NCBI RefSeq assembly: GCF_029360585.1
Contig: NZ_JAQZSJ010000013.1
Coordinates: 39,437-103,436 of the forward strand
Length of the DNA stretch: 64,000 bases
Direction: 5' to 3'
From: Cohnella caldifontis
GTDB taxonomy: Bacteria > Bacillota > Bacilli > Paenibacillales > Paenibacillaceae
Shown: positions 33,948 through 43,772 of the stretch, in pieces
How positions within the stretch are numbered: the first letter of the stretch is position 1
Layout of the letters: each line of letters opens with the position of its first letter
Notes under the pieces: model-generated
Told to the model about the DNA's origin: nothing
Seen by the model: the letters and a program-made list of their open reading frames with translations, nothing else
The model's database searches: none
Program-made: the position numbers and the translations under genes

Positions 33948-36900
33948 TCAACCGACCCGGAACCGGGTATAACTGTACCCTTCCGCCGATTTCTTGACTT
34001 CCAGCACGGCGGGGATCGCCTGCTTCAGCTCCTGCACGTGCGAAATGATCCCGATCAGACGCCCCGTCTTCTGCAGCTGCACGAGCGTATCGATCGCTTT
34101 CCCCAGCGATTCCTCGTCCAGCGAGCCGAAGCCTTCGTCGATCAGCATCGTCTCCAGCGAAATCCCGCCTTCATAAGCCTGGATGACGTCCGCCATGCCG
34201 AGCGCGAGGCAGAGCGAGGCGTTGAATTTCTCGCCGCCGGACAACGTTTTCACGTCCCGGAACTGGCCGGTGTAGTTGTCGTACACGTCCAGGCCAAGCC
34301 CGCTCTGCCGGCCGTGTTTCTCGACCCGCCCGCTTCTCGCCAGATAGAACTGGCCGCCGGATACCGTCTGCAGCCGCTGATTCGCCGCCTGCAGGATGCG
34401 GTCCAGGAACTCGACGAGCAAATACCGTTCGAACGAGATTTTGAACCGGTTTTCCCCGCGGACGACGTCGTATAAGTCTTTGACCAGCTGGAACGCCTTT
34501 TCCGCCTGCTTCCATTGGCGTTCCGCCTGGACGAGCTTCTCCCGGCCTTCCTTCCCTTTGGCGAGCTGATCCTGCGCTTGCGCGAGCGACTGCCGGGCCG
34601 CTTCCGTCCGCTGCTCCAGGCTCGCCGCCTCTTCCGCCAAAGCGGCGAGATCCGCCGGCGACTTGTCCCGGAGTTGCGCCTCCAGTTCTTCGACCTGCTT
34701 GCGGACCGCGGCGAGCTCGGCGTCGAACCGCTCGATCTCCCGCTTCAGCGCTTCCCGGTCCGCCTCCGGCATTTTCGCCCCCCGGTAAGCCTCCTCGGAC
34801 GGGAAACCTGCCCGCGCAAGCTCGGCGCGGAATTCACCCTCCGCCTTCTCCCGCTTGCCGCGGGCTTCGACGAGCTGCCCTTCGGCACCGGCCAAATGCG
34901 CTTTCGCCGCCGCCAGCTTCTCGCCGGCTTGCCGATACGACTCCTGGGCCGACCGCCAAGCCGACTCCAGGCGGGCCTTCTCCGCTTCCGCCGCCGAGAC
35001 GCGCTGCCGCAGCGACGCCAGCGAACGAATGTCCTCCGGCACGCTGCCCAGCGTCTCCTCGTACAGCGCCTTCTCCGTCGAATAGGCCGTCAGCAGCCCG
35101 GCATGCTTCTCCGCGTTTTTCTCCCGCTCCGCCATGGCCGCCTCGAGGCTCTTCTCCGCGCGTTCCAGCTCCGACCTTAGCTTATCCAGCGCCGTCTGCT
35201 CTTCCTTCATCCGCGTCACGTCGGCGCTCGTGCGTTTGCCTTCTTCCACCAGCGCCTCATATGCCCCGGCGAATTCCGCGGAAGCATAGCCCAACAGGGC
35301 GGCTTCCTCTTCGATCGCCTTCAGCTGCGCCTCCTGGTGCTCCCGCTTGGCCCGCGCGGCCAAATAAGCCGACTCCGACTCCGCCTTAAGCCTGCGGCGA
35401 AGCTCCAGCGTCTCCTTGGAAGGCGTCTCGCCTTCCGCCGCCGCCTTATGCGGGTGCTCGGTGCTGCCGCAGACGGGGCAAGGCTTGCCGTCATGCAGAT
35501 GAAGCGCGAGCTGTCCGGCCTGTCCCTCCAGCCAGCGGGCCTCCAATTCGGCGTACGCCATCGAAGCCTGGTCGTACCGTTCTTTCTGCTCCCGCTCGTC
35601 CGGGCGAAGCGTCTCGAGCTCCTTGGCCAGTTTCAGGCCATCCTGCAGCACCTTCGCCTCCCGGCGCAGGCGCTCCAGCTTCTCGCTCGCCTCCGGCAGG
35701 CGCCGGACGCTCTCCTCCAGCTTGCGGATGCGCTCCGCCGCCGCCTTCCGTTCCTCCTGCAAGGCCGCCGCCCGGCTCTCCGCCGCTTTCAGGTCCTCCG
35801 CGGCCCGCCCCAGCTCCCGCTCCAACTCGCCTAAGCGCGTTTTGCGGGATTCGAGCGCCTGCACCTTGGGCAAATCCCGCGCCAGCCGCTCCAGCTCCCG
35901 GACGAGCCCCTCGCGCCGTTCCCCTTGCCGCTCCTCCTGCCGGTACGTCTCTTCCGTGAGCCGCAGCCCGGCTTCGGCCCGGCGTAACGCTTCGCCGGCC
36001 GCCATGACCGACTGCTCCTTCGACCGTACCTCTTCCCCGGCATCCAGGACGTTCCGCTCCAGCACTTGCAGCGGCAGCGTCTTCCCGGCCAGCGCCAGAC
36101 GCTCGCGCTTTCGTTCCACCTCCGGCGCCAACCGCTCCCGATTCTCCCGGTCCCCTCGTTTCCGGGCGAGATCCTCGAACTGTTCATTCAACTGTACCGC
36201 TTGGTGGTAACGTTCCACTTTCTCCTTGAGCAGCCGCGTCTCCTCGTCCATCTTGGCCTTGCGGCGCACGGTCTCTTCCTCGTACCAGGCCAACTCCGCG
36301 TCTAACGCCTCCAACACCTGAAACGCGTTGTAGTTGTCTTCCGCCAGCACCCGGTGCAGCTCCGACCCTTCCCGTTCGGCCATCGCCAGACGCAGGTTGA
36401 GCATCTGGACGTCCAAGTCGTGTTTGCCCAGCTCCCAGGCCCCCTGCGCTTCCTTCCGTTTCTCGTTCAGACGCTCGGCTACGTGCTTATAGAGATGGGT
36501 CCGGAAAATTTTCCGCAAAATCTCCTCTTTGTTCTCGGTGTCCGACGTCAGCAGCTTGCGGAACTCCCCCTGCGGCAGCATGACGATCTGGCTGAACTGG
36601 TCCTTGGTGAGACCGATCAGGCCATGCACTCTCTCGTTAATTTGACGCACCGTATACCGGTCGACCATCATCGTTTCCTTGCCGCCGGTCGTCTCGACGA
36701 ACTCGTACTTCTCGCCCGTCGCGCTTTTGTTCCCCTGTTTCACGTGCGGGAGCTGCCGCAAAATCCGGTACGTCCGCCGTTTGAGCTCGAATTCGAATTC
36801 CACGGACGTGTACGCGTCGTCGGACGCGAATTGGCTGCGCAGCAAGCGGACGTCGCTCCGGTCCTCTCCGCTGGCCTCGCCGTACAACGCAAAGCAGATC

Positions 36901-37040
36901 GCGTCGAAAATGGACGTTTTGCCCGCCCCCGTGTTGCCCGAGACGAGGAACAGACGATGCCCGCCGAGCTCCGTGAAGTCGATGACTTCCCGGTCTTTAT
37001 ACGGCCCGAACGCCGTCATCGTGAGCCGAATCGGTCTCAA
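33948..37040 (-). CDS. sbcC: Exonuclease SbcC
   Basis: A 1030-aa Rad50-family ATPase subunit of the SbcCD nuclease, which cleaves hairpins and cruciforms. Walker A is SGNTGAGKTS (~33-42). Very long coiled coils flank a zinc hook CPVCGSTEHPH in the middle. C-terminally there are LSGGEKFNASLCLALG and a Walker B region ETMLIDEGFGSLDEESL. The start is TTG 37040, 9 nt after GAGGAGG, giving MRPIRLTMTAFGPY; it overlaps sbcD by 44 nt. It ends exactly at a repeat tract of the sort that forms unusual DNA structures. Confidence 0.95.
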   Translation of the reverse strand: MRPIRLTMTAFGPYKDREVIDFTELGGHRLFLVSGNTGAGKTSIFDAICFALYGEASGEDRSDVRLLRSQFASDDAYTSVEFEFELKRRTYRILRQLPHVKQGNKSATGEKYEFVETTGGKETMMVDRYTVRQINERVHGLIGLTKDQFSQIVMLPQGEFRKLLTSDTENKEEILRKIFRTHLYKHVAERLNEKRKEAQGAWELGKHDLDVQMLNLRLAMAEREGSELHRVLAEDNYNAFQVLEALDAELAWYEEETVRRKAKMDEETRLLKEKVERYHQAVQLNEQFEDLARKRGDRENRERLAPEVERKRERLALAGKTLPLQVLERNVLDAGEEVRSKEQSVMAAGEALRRAEAGLRLTEETYRQEERQGERREGLVRELERLARDLPKVQALESRKTRLGELERELGRAAEDLKAAESRAAALQEERKAAAERIRKLEESVRRLPEASEKLERLRREAKVLQDGLKLAKELETLRPDEREQKERYDQASMAYAELEARWLEGQAGQLALHLHDGKPCPVCGSTEHPHKAAAEGETPSKETLELRRRLKAESESAYLAARAKREHQEAQLKAIEEEAALLGYASAEFAGAYEALVEEGKRTSADVTRMKEEQTALDKLRSELERAEKSLEAAMAEREKNAEKHAGLLTAYSTEKALYEETLGSVPEDIRSLASLRQRVSAAEAEKARLESAWRSAQESYRQAGEKLAAAKAHLAGAEGQLVEARGKREKAEGEFRAELARAGFPSEEAYRGAKMPEADREALKREIERFDAELAAVRKQVEELEAQLRDKSPADLAALAEEAASLEQRTEAARQSLAQAQDQLAKGKEGREKLVQAERQWKQAEKAFQLVKDLYDVVRGENRFKISFERYLLVEFLDRILQAANQRLQTVSGGQFYLARSGRVEKHGRQSGLGLDVYDNYTGQFRDVKTLSGGEKFNASLCLALGMADVIQAYEGGISLETMLIDEGFGSLDEESLGKAIDTLVQLQKTGRLIGIISHVQELKQAIPAVLEVKKSAEGYSYTRFRVG

Positions 37041-38205
37041 CCCGCTCGCCCTCCTCCCGGTCGATTTCCCGCAGCACCGTAAGCAGCAGCGCCTCCGTCT
37101 CCTCGGAGGCTTCTTCGCCTTTCGCTTCCTTATAGAACGTACGGAACAAGGACAGCATGTCCATGCCCGCTTTGCTCCCTTCCGCGCCCGCGGCCACTTC
37201 CGCTTCCGCGCCCAGTCCGATCCAAGCGTCTTTCCGCTCGACGTGCATCGCGTTCGGATAGACCGCCCGGATCCGCTCCATCGGCGACATCACGGGATGG
37301 CGGTCCAGTAGGCGCACGAACACGTAATCTTCGTTTTTCTCCCGACGTTCGATTTCTTCTATGTACCCTTCCACGGATCTCATGTCCCTGCGGGGAACGA
37401 GCTGCCGCTTCTCTACCGTCGTCCGGCCTTCCCCGTCCATGCGCACGACCAGATAACCTTTTTTATGAAACTCTTCGGAAACGGAATATTTGAGCGGGGA
37501 CCCGGCATATTGAATCGTATCGCGCCCGACGGAATGGGCCTGGTGCAAGTGGCCGAGCGCCGTATAATGGAAGCCCGCGAAATGGGCCGCGCTCACGTGC
37601 TCCGCGCCTCCGACGGCAAGCGGCCGCTCCGAGTCGCTCGTATTCGGCTCCGCCTCGCCGCGCGGCGTGACGAACGCGTGCCCGACGAACACGTTCCGCG
37701 TGCCCGGCCGCAACGTCTCCCGGATCCGGCCGACGATCGCCTTCATCGCTTCGTCGTGGGAACCGATGTCCGCGTCCTGCAGCGTCTGGCGGACGGCGGA
37801 CGGATCGGCGTACGGAACGAGATGGAAATAGACCGGACCGAATTCGTCTTCCAGCGCGGCCTGCTTGAACGGATAGGCGAACTCTCCCGCCAGATGCAGC
37901 CCCGCGGCTTCCATGATCCGGCTGCCGAATTGCAGCCGGCTCGGGCTGTCATGGTTGCCGGAGACGGCCAGCACCGGCGTCTTCAGATCGAGCACGATCG
38001 TCTTCAGCGTACGGTCGAGCAGCTGCACGGCGTCGGTCGGCGGCACCGCCCGATCGTACAAATCCCCGGCGATCACGACGGCGTCCGGTTTCTCCGATTC
38101 GATATCCCGCAGGAATCGCTCCAATATGTACTGTTGGTCTTCCGTCATATAAACGTTCTGAACGAGCTTCCCCAAATGCCAGTCGGCGGTATGGAAGAAC
38201 TTCAT
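36997..38205 (-). CDS. sbcD: Exonuclease SbcD
   Basis: A 402-aa Mre11-family metallophosphoesterase. Phosphoesterase motifs are FHTADWHLGK, IAGDLYDRAVPP, VSGNHDSPSRL, FVGHAFVTP and YTALGHLHQAH. The ATG at 38205 is 7 nt from AAGGAG. It is the nuclease subunit partnered with SbcC; the genes overlap by 44 nt and are surely coupled. Confidence 0.95.
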   Translation of the reverse strand: MKFFHTADWHLGKLVQNVYMTEDQQYILERFLRDIESEKPDAVVIAGDLYDRAVPPTDAVQLLDRTLKTIVLDLKTPVLAVSGNHDSPSRLQFGSRIMEAAGLHLAGEFAYPFKQAALEDEFGPVYFHLVPYADPSAVRQTLQDADIGSHDEAMKAIVGRIRETLRPGTRNVFVGHAFVTPRGEAEPNTSDSERPLAVGGAEHVSAAHFAGFHYTALGHLHQAHSVGRDTIQYAGSPLKYSVSEEFHKKGYLVVRMDGEGRTTVEKRQLVPRRDMRSVEGYIEEIERREKNEDYVFVRLLDRHPVMSPMERIRAVYPNAMHVERKDAWIGLGAEAEVAAGAEGSKAGMDMLSLFRTFYKEAKGEEASEETEALLLTVLREIDREEGERVETDSAHDDGVRAV

Positions 38206-38358
38206 GCGCCGGCTCCTTCCTCGCACGCTGTTTTTTCTATTATAGCAAGAGTTCGGGACGGCGGGCGGCCAGGAAACATTTTTAACAATCCCCCAAAATT
38301 GACGCGAAGCTCTGCGGAATATTCCGATCCCTTTTGGGGGAGCCCCCGAGAAACGACG

Positions 38359-38385
38359 AAAAAAACCGGCTCCGCGCGGAACCGG
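38359..38385 (-). terminator. Terminator of the truncated haemoglobin gene
   Basis: The stem CCGGTTCC-GCGC-GGAGCCGG is followed on the minus strand by seven T residues. It lies 31 nt after the haemoglobin stop. Confidence 0.85.
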
Positions 38386-38415
38386 CCGTTCGATGGTCCA
38401 TCCTTCTTGATTTAA

Positions 38416-38784
38416 CTACTTGTACAGGATATCGTCCCTTAGCGTATTGACCGTATCCTCGACTTTCCGGATATCTTCCGGGGACGTTCCGAATTCCCGC
38501 AGCGTGGAGGAGAGGTGGTTCACGATCGCGTCGTAATGCTTCGGCTGCAAATTCATGCCGGCATGCACTTTGGACATCGACTGCCCCGTATACTTCTTCC
38601 CGCTGCCTAGCGCATAACCGATGAAGTCGGCTTGATGCCGGCGTTGCTTCTCCATGTCCGTGCGGGCGAAAAAACCGTTCACCGTACCGTCCGCCATCAC
38701 TTTGTCGTAAAACTTGTCCACCACTTTCGCGATCGCTTCTTCGCCGCCCAGCTTTTCGAACAGATTTTCCTTCGTCGCAGTCAT
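38416..38784 (-). CDS. Group 1 truncated haemoglobin
   Basis: A 122-aa truncated haemoglobin. FEKLGGEEAIAKVVDKFY holds the B10 Tyr; the CD/E region reads FFARTDMEKQRRHQADFIGYALG; the proximal His is in KVHAGMNL. The usual Gly-Gly and length fit group 1 (GlbN-like). It likely binds O2 or NO in the cytosol. It is a single-gene unit with its own terminator, divergent from the DUF2269 gene. Confidence 0.92.
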   Translation of the reverse strand: MTATKENLFEKLGGEEAIAKVVDKFYDKVMADGTVNGFFARTDMEKQRRHQADFIGYALGSGKKYTGQSMSKVHAGMNLQPKHYDAIVNHLSSTLREFGTSPEDIRKVEDTVNTLRDDILYK

Positions 38785-38945
38785 GACCGCACCTCCGGGC
38801 GTTAGGATTCGCCGCCGCCCGAATCGCCATACGTTGACATTTTCCGATGATTCATGCAGGAAAAAAAATCTAGGATTGTCGAAACCTGCCCATTCGTGCT
38901 ACCATCGGAAATGGTTGCTCATCCATAACATGGAAGGAGATTGTC

Positions 38946-39440
38946 ATGTCACTCAACGGATATATGAATTTGCCCGAAAGCTGGCTGAACGTCCTCGTCT
39001 TCATCCACGTCGTCTCGGCCATCGTCGGCGTCGGGCCGACCTTCTTCAGCCACGTGCTGATGCGCAAAGGCCAGACGTACGGGCAGCTTCGCGGTTCGCT
39101 CGGCACGGCCAAGATGCTGGAGAAATTCCCGAAAATCGGCGGTTCGCTGGCGGTGCTCACCGGCCTGCTGCTCGCATGGCTCGGCGACTACGGCTTCCAG
39201 GATTTCTGGATTTACGCCTCCATCGCCGACTACGTCATCATCCAGATCGTCGTCATCGGCTTTATGGCTCCCGCGGCCGCCAAGCTGGGCCAGAAGGTGT
39301 TCGGTTCCGCCGATCCGGCCGACCAGCCGGTCTCGCCTGAGATCGCGGCGGGAACGGCCAAGATCAACAACATCAACTGGATCGCCACCGTGTTCGGCGT
39401 CCTGCTGTTCGTTCTGATGTTCTTCAAACCGACTCTGTAA
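38946..39440 (+). CDS. DUF2269 family membrane protein
   Basis: A 164-aa protein with four predicted TM segments (LNVLVFIHVVSAIVGVGPTFF, GGSLAVLTGLLLAWLG, YVIIQIVVIGFMAPAAA, NWIATVFGVLLFVLMFF) and the conserved His in the first segment typical of this family. Function is unknown. The ATG follows AAGGAGATTGTC. A weak TTGTCG-N18-TACCAT promoter lies upstream. Confidence 0.8.
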   Translation: MSLNGYMNLPESWLNVLVFIHVVSAIVGVGPTFFSHVLMRKGQTYGQLRGSLGTAKMLEKFPKIGGSLAVLTGLLLAWLGDYGFQDFWIYASIADYVIIQIVVIGFMAPAAAKLGQKVFGSADPADQPVSPEIAAGTAKINNINWIATVFGVLLFVLMFFKPTL

Positions 39441-39461
39441 GATCCGAGATTCGCCCCCCGA

Positions 39462-39492
39462 GCAGTCCCCCGGAAACGGGGGGCTGCTTTTG
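39462..39492 (+). terminator. Terminator after the DUF2269 gene
   Basis: The hairpin AGCAGTCCCCCG / CGGGGGGCTGCT has one G-U pair, a GAAA loop and a short T run. It is 22 nt after the stop codon. Confidence 0.85.
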
Positions 39493-39516
39493 CTGATGCG
39501 GATATCGGAAAGAAGC

Positions 39517-39545
39517 CTGACAAATCCCGAAACGGGGACTATAAT
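39517..39545 (+). promoter_or_regulatory. Promoter of the kapD-like gene
   Basis: CTGACA and a perfect TATAAT are spaced exactly 17 nt apart, about 80 nt upstream of the TTG start. Confidence 0.75.
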
Positions 39546-39625
39546 AGCTAAGGCAAGAGATAAAGAAAGTATGATCGTCTTCCCAAGAAGAAATGGGTCT
39601 GCGGACGAACCCCGAGGTGGATTCC

Positions 39626-40297
39626 TTGTCTTATATCGTATACGATCTGGAAATGACGGTGCGGCGCAAAAGAGGCCAGGTGGCGGAAATCATCGAGATC
39701 GGCGCGGTCAAGCTCGCCCTGGACGGCGGAGCGCCCGTCGTGGCGTCCACCTTCCAATCCTTCGTCAAGCCGGTGGTCGTCCCGACGCTGACGCCCGACA
39801 CGACGGCTTTCACGGGCATCAGCCAGCAGGACGTGGGCGCCGCGGGCACGCTGGAGGAAGTGGTGCGCGAATTCGCCGGTTGGATGGGGCCCGAAGAGTA
39901 TTTCATGTGCGCCTGGGGACCCGACGATTTGCGCCAGCTCGTTCAGGAATGCCGTCAGCACGGGATATCGACCGACTGGATCGTCAACCACAACAACCTG
40001 CAGAAGATGCTGTCGAAAATATACAAGCTAGACAAGCATCAGCAGCTCGGGCTGAAAAACGCGCTGGAAATGCTGGAAATCCCGTTCTCCGGCTCCCACC
40101 ACCGGGCGCTGGACGACGCGCTCAACACCGCCCAAATCCTGATCAAGCTGTTCGACAAGCTGCAGTTCAAACGGAACAAGATCAGCGAGGAGGCCCGGGT
40201 CGAGACCGAGGTCGTGTACAAAACGGAGCATTTCGAAAACTTGCCCTTCGCGGGTTTGGCGAACCTGTTTCCCGGAAGGAACGAAGAAGGCGGCTGA
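39626..40297 (+). CDS. DEDDh 3'-5' exonuclease, KapD-like
   Basis: A 223-aa exonuclease-fold protein resembling KapD, the inhibitor of the KinA pathway to sporulation. ExoI is YIVYDLEMT (D and E), ExoII is in [11 protein letters not shown] and ExoIII is [14 protein letters not shown] (H and D). The start TTG 39626 is 5 nt from GAGGTGG and gives the usual [10 protein letters not shown]-terminus; an ATG 33 nt upstream lacks a ribosome site. It may degrade RNA or DNA rather than act as a dedicated regulator; the family's substrate is unclear. Confidence 0.8.
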   Translation: MSYIVYDLEMTVRRKRGQVAEIIEIGAVKLALDGGAPVVASTFQSFVKPVVVPTLTPDTTAFTGISQQDVGAAGTLEEVVREFAGWMGPEEYFMCAWGPDDLRQLVQECRQHGISTDWIVNHNNLQKMLSKIYKLDKHQQLGLKNALEMLEIPFSGSHHRALDDALNTAQILIKLFDKLQFKRNKISEEARVETEVVYKTEHFENLPFAGLANLFPGRNEEGG

Positions 40298-40304
40298 TTC
40301 ATTT

Positions 40305-40334
40305 TTCGACCCGTTTATGCTAGACTCATATAGT
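40305..40334 (+). promoter_or_regulatory. Candidate ilvD promoter
   Basis: TTCGAC and TATAGT are spaced 18 nt apart, 40 nt before the ilvD ATG. No leader long enough for a T-box or attenuator separates them. Confidence 0.4.
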
Positions 40335-40373
40335 ATAGGTAATCGAGACACCGCGACCAGAAAGGGGATTCCC

Positions 40374-42056
40374 ATGGCATCGAAAATGAGATCGGACATG
40401 ATCAAAAAAGGGTTTGACCGCGCTCCCCACCGCAGCCTGCTGCGTGCAGCCGGCGTGAAAGAAGAGGACTTCGGCAAGCCGTTTATCGCCGTATGCAACT
40501 CCTATGTCGACATTATTCCCGGACACGTGCATTTGCAGGAGTTCGGCAAATTGGTGAAGGAAGCGATCCGCGAAGCCGGCGGCGTGCCGTTCGAGTTCAA
40601 TACGATCGGCGTCGACGACGGCATCGCGATGGGCCATATCGGCATGCGCTACTCGCTGGCCAGCCGCGAAATCATCGCCGACTCCGTCGAGACGATGATC
40701 AACGCGCACTGGTTCGACGGCATGGTCTGCATCCCGAACTGCGATAAAATCACCCCGGGGATGATGATGGGCGCGCTGCGCGTCAACATCCCGACCGTCT
40801 TCGTCAGCGGAGGCCCGATGAAAGCCGGCCGCACGAAGGACGGCCGCGCCATCTCGCTGACGTCCGTCTTCGAAGGCGTAGGCGCCCACATGGCCGGCAA
40901 GATCGACGACCAGTCGCTGCTCGAGCTCGAGCAATACGGCTGCCCGACCTGCGGCTCCTGCTCCGGCATGTTCACGGCCAACTCGATGAACTGCCTCGCC
41001 GAAGCGCTCGGCTTGGCGCTTCCCGGCAACGGAACGATCCTGGCGGTCGATCCGGAGCGCAAGGAATTCGTCAAACGGTCGGCGCGCCAGCTGATGGAAC
41101 TGATCAAGATGGACCTGAAGCCCCGCGATATCGTGACCAAAGAAGCGATCGACAACGCCTTCGCGCTGGATATGGCCATGGGCGGCTCCACCAACACGGT
41201 GCTGCACACGCTGGCCCTGGCGATCGAAGCGGGCATCGATTACCCGATCGAGCGCATCAACGAAGTCGCTTCGCGCGTGCCTCACCTGGCGAAGATCGCC
41301 CCGGCTTCCGATTACCACATCGAGGACGTGCACAACGCGGGCGGCGTCAGCGCCGTCATCCACGAGCTGCTCAAGAAAGAAGGCGCCTTTAACGGCGACT
41401 GCGTCACCGTCACCGGCAAGACGATCCGCGAGAACGTCGCCGGCTGCGAAATCAAGGACACGGACGTCATCCATACGCTGGACAATCCGCACAGCGAACG
41501 CGGCGGTCTGGCCGTCCTGTTCGGCAACCTGGCGCCGAAAGGCTCCATCATCAAAGTCGGCGCGGTCGACAAATCCGTCGGCGGCTACCACCGCGGACCG
41601 GCCATCTGCTTCGACTCCCAAGACGAAGCGCTCGCCGGCATTGCGAACGGCAAAGTCAAAGAAGGCCATGTCGTCGTCATCCGCTACGAAGGACCCAAAG
41701 GCGGCCCCGGTATGCCGGAAATGCTCGCCCCGACGTCGCAGATCGTCGGCATGGGCCTCGGCACGAAAGTCGGCCTCGTGACCGACGGACGGTTCTCGGG
41801 CGCATCGCGCGGCATCTCGATCGGACACGTGTCCCCGGAAGCCGCCGAAGGCGGACCGATCGCGTTCGTCCAAGACGGCGACATGATCGAGCTGGACATG
41901 AACAACCGCAAAATCACGCTGGAAATTTCCGACGAGGAAATGGAACGCCGCCGCAGCGAATGGAAAGGCTTCGAGCCCAAAATCAAGCGCGGCTATCTGG
42001 CCCGCTACTCGGCGCTCGTCACCTCCGCCAGCACCGGCGGCGTCATGAAGATGTAA
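40374..42056 (+). CDS. ilvD: Dihydroxy-acid dehydratase
   Basis: A 560-aa Fe-S dehydratase converting 2,3-dihydroxy-isovalerate and -methylvalerate to the 2-oxo acids in branched-chain amino-acid synthesis. The cluster-binding cysteines are in VCNSYVD, CIPNCDK and [12 protein letters not shown]. Further signatures are [14 protein letters not shown] and [12 protein letters not shown] use the ATG at 40374 behind AAAGGGG. It stands alone, not in an ilv-leu operon, and ends at a strong terminator. Confidence 0.96.
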   Translation: MASKMRSDMIKKGFDRAPHRSLLRAAGVKEEDFGKPFIAVCNSYVDIIPGHVHLQEFGKLVKEAIREAGGVPFEFNTIGVDDGIAMGHIGMRYSLASREIIADSVETMINAHWFDGMVCIPNCDKITPGMMMGALRVNIPTVFVSGGPMKAGRTKDGRAISLTSVFEGVGAHMAGKIDDQSLLELEQYGCPTCGSCSGMFTANSMNCLAEALGLALPGNGTILAVDPERKEFVKRSARQLMELIKMDLKPRDIVTKEAIDNAFALDMAMGGSTNTVLHTLALAIEAGIDYPIERINEVASRVPHLAKIAPASDYHIEDVHNAGGVSAVIHELLKKEGAFNGDCVTVTGKTIRENVAGCEIKDTDVIHTLDNPHSERGGLAVLFGNLAPKGSIIKVGAVDKSVGGYHRGPAICFDSQDEALAGIANGKVKEGHVVVIRYEGPKGGPGMPEMLAPTSQIVGMGLGTKVGLVTDGRFSGASRGISIGHVSPEAAEGGPIAFVQDGDMIELDMNNRKITLEISDEEMERRRSEWKGFEPKIKRGYLARYSALVTSASTGGVMKM

Positions 42057-42072
42057 TCCGCGCCGCGTTATG

Positions 42073-42118
42073 AAAAGGACCGCATCGGGGATCACGGATC
42101 TCCGATGCGGTCCTTTTT
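42073..42118 (+). terminator. Strong bidirectional terminator between ilvD and the deacetylase
   Basis: A ~21-bp stem (AAAAGGACCGCATCGG and its complement, extended by GGATC/GATCT) with a 3-nt loop is followed by TTTTT on the plus strand and TTTTC on the minus strand. It serves ilvD and probably also the convergent deacetylase gene. Confidence 0.92.
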
Positions 42119-42136
42119 CACATGCCTGATGAGCGC

Positions 42137-43606
42137 TCACACGCCGACCTGGTCGGGGCTCAAGGCGGGCGCGGCCTCCTCTTCCGGCTCGTGGCCGGCG
42201 GCTTCCCTGCGGCTGATCCGCGAAGGCCGCTGACGGCCCGACCGGTCTTTCCAGGCGAGCAGATCGCCGCGTTCCATCAGGATGATTCTCGGCGACAGGG
42301 TGTCGCCGTGTTCGCGCACCCGTTTGCCGCCTTCCGGGTGGATGACGGACAACAGGAACTTCAGATAAAGGTTGGACGACCAGGCGAACAGGCCCTTCGG
42401 CAGGTCGTATACTTGAAACCCCATCGATTCCGCGCCTCGATGAATCATGGATACTCCGTATAAGGCCTTGACGTTCTCCCCGCCGGGGGCGTTCTCCAGC
42501 GTCCGGGCGATCTCCGGAAGTCCTTTTTCCATGTCGCGGATCAGCTGGATCGCCGTATGGACGGCAGAACGGGCGTTCATGCCCATATTGAACAGCATCT
42601 CGTTGTCGAAGTGCAATTCCAGCACCGAATCGCCCCTGCGCAAGCTTGAACCGTCCGTCAGCCGGATTTCGGGTCCGCCGTACTTGCGGATCCGGTAATT
42701 GTACTTCGATCCGTCGCCGATCGGCCGAAGCCGGAACAGGACGTGGAACGCCCGCTCCCATAACATCCAGAGGGAGACGAACGCCCGCTTGAACGGCCCG
42801 ATCCGCCGGGTGGAGCCGCGTCCGGAACTCGTTGCCGAGCGCGAAGCGGTTTCCTCGCCTCCCTGATCGGACGACGCTTCGGACTTCGGTCTGCGGTTGT
42901 TTTCCTCCGTGATCGAGATCATCTCGTCCACCCCCACGAACCGGTAGCCTTCCTGCTTCCCGTCCACCAGGATTCTTTCCAGCGCTTTGATCATTTCGCC
43001 CGGCGCGTCCTCGTCCGCGCCGAACGTCCGTCCGCAGTCGTGCAGGACGAACACCTCGCCCGGATTCAGCTTGCGCCGCATCCGCCGGTACAGCTTCTCC
43101 GCCCCGACCCGCAGCTTCCAGTCTCCGAACATCCCGGTCCAGAGCACGATTTGCAGGTGCCCGAGCCGTCGGTAATCGAACAGGTTGACGATGCCCCACG
43201 GCGGCCGGTAATAGTTCGGACGGATGCCCGTGATCCGCTTGATGACGTCGGAGGTGCGAAGGATTTGCTTTTTGACCGTTTTCGGCCGCATCAGCCAATT
43301 GGAATGATGCAAATAGTTATGAATGCCGATGACGTGCCCCTCGTCGTGGATGCGGGCGACGATTTCCGGATACTTCTCCGCGTGGGAGCCGACCAGAAAA
43401 AAAGTGCCCGTGGCACCGTACTTCTTGAGCAAATCGAGCAACTTGGGCGTATAGACCGGGTCGGGTCCGTCGTCGAACGTCAAGGCGATTTCCTGGTCCG
43501 CCCTCCCCCGCTGAAACACCCGGAAGCCGAAGATCCGGCTGATCAGAGCCGGCAGCAACGCGTAAAACGTCATGATATAAAAGCCGATCCATAAAACGTA
43601 TTCCAT
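42137..43606 (-). CDS. Polysaccharide deacetylase with C-terminal YkoP-like domain
   Basis: A 489-aa protein. An N-terminal TM segment anchors a NodB-homology deacetylase: TFDDGPD (motif 1), HxxxH-type HNYLHHSN (motif 2), RPPWG (motif 3) and FVLHDCG (motif 5). After a low-complexity linker (~245-275) the C-terminal ~200 residues (FVSLWMLWERAFHVLFRLRP, VLELHFDNEMLFNMG) resemble YkoP, otherwise a separate small protein in Bacillus. It probably acts on peptidoglycan or an exopolysaccharide. Start ATG 43606 follows GGGGAAGG. The YkoP match is from memory and tentative. Confidence 0.8.
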   Translation of the reverse strand: MEYVLWIGFYIMTFYALLPALISRIFGFRVFQRGRADQEIALTFDDGPDPVYTPKLLDLLKKYGATGTFFLVGSHAEKYPEIVARIHDEGHVIGIHNYLHHSNWLMRPKTVKKQILRTSDVIKRITGIRPNYYRPPWGIVNLFDYRRLGHLQIVLWTGMFGDWKLRVGAEKLYRRMRRKLNPGEVFVLHDCGRTFGADEDAPGEMIKALERILVDGKQEGYRFVGVDEMISITEENNRRPKSEASSDQGGEETASRSATSSGRGSTRRIGPFKRAFVSLWMLWERAFHVLFRLRPIGDGSKYNYRIRKYGGPEIRLTDGSSLRRGDSVLELHFDNEMLFNMGMNARSAVHTAIQLIRDMEKGLPEIARTLENAPGGENVKALYGVSMIHRGAESMGFQVYDLPKGLFAWSSNLYLKFLLSVIHPEGGKRVREHGDTLSPRIILMERGDLLAWKDRSGRQRPSRISRREAAGHEPEEEAAPALSPDQVGV

Positions 43607-43772
43607 GCCTTCCCCACCATCTCGCAGCGATATGATACGTAAAAGCAAGCGGTTCGTGCCTAGTCCTATTTTATCATACCTGCCGCGGAATGGACCCCGG
43701 GCCGACATCTTTTTTATCGGAAGCAAAACTGGTATCATTTTCTTAATCCAAATCGGACAGGAGTTTTGCCGC

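Noticed and set aside
33484..34475. Long open frames encoding simple GRS/FGWS-type repeats
   Set aside because: They follow from the tetramer composition, exist in several frames, and some run antisense into sbcC.
40326..43298. A 990-codon frame antisense to ilvD and the deacetylase
   Set aside because: It is a shadow of high-GC coding DNA. ilvD and the deacetylase have full family motifs and ribosome sites.
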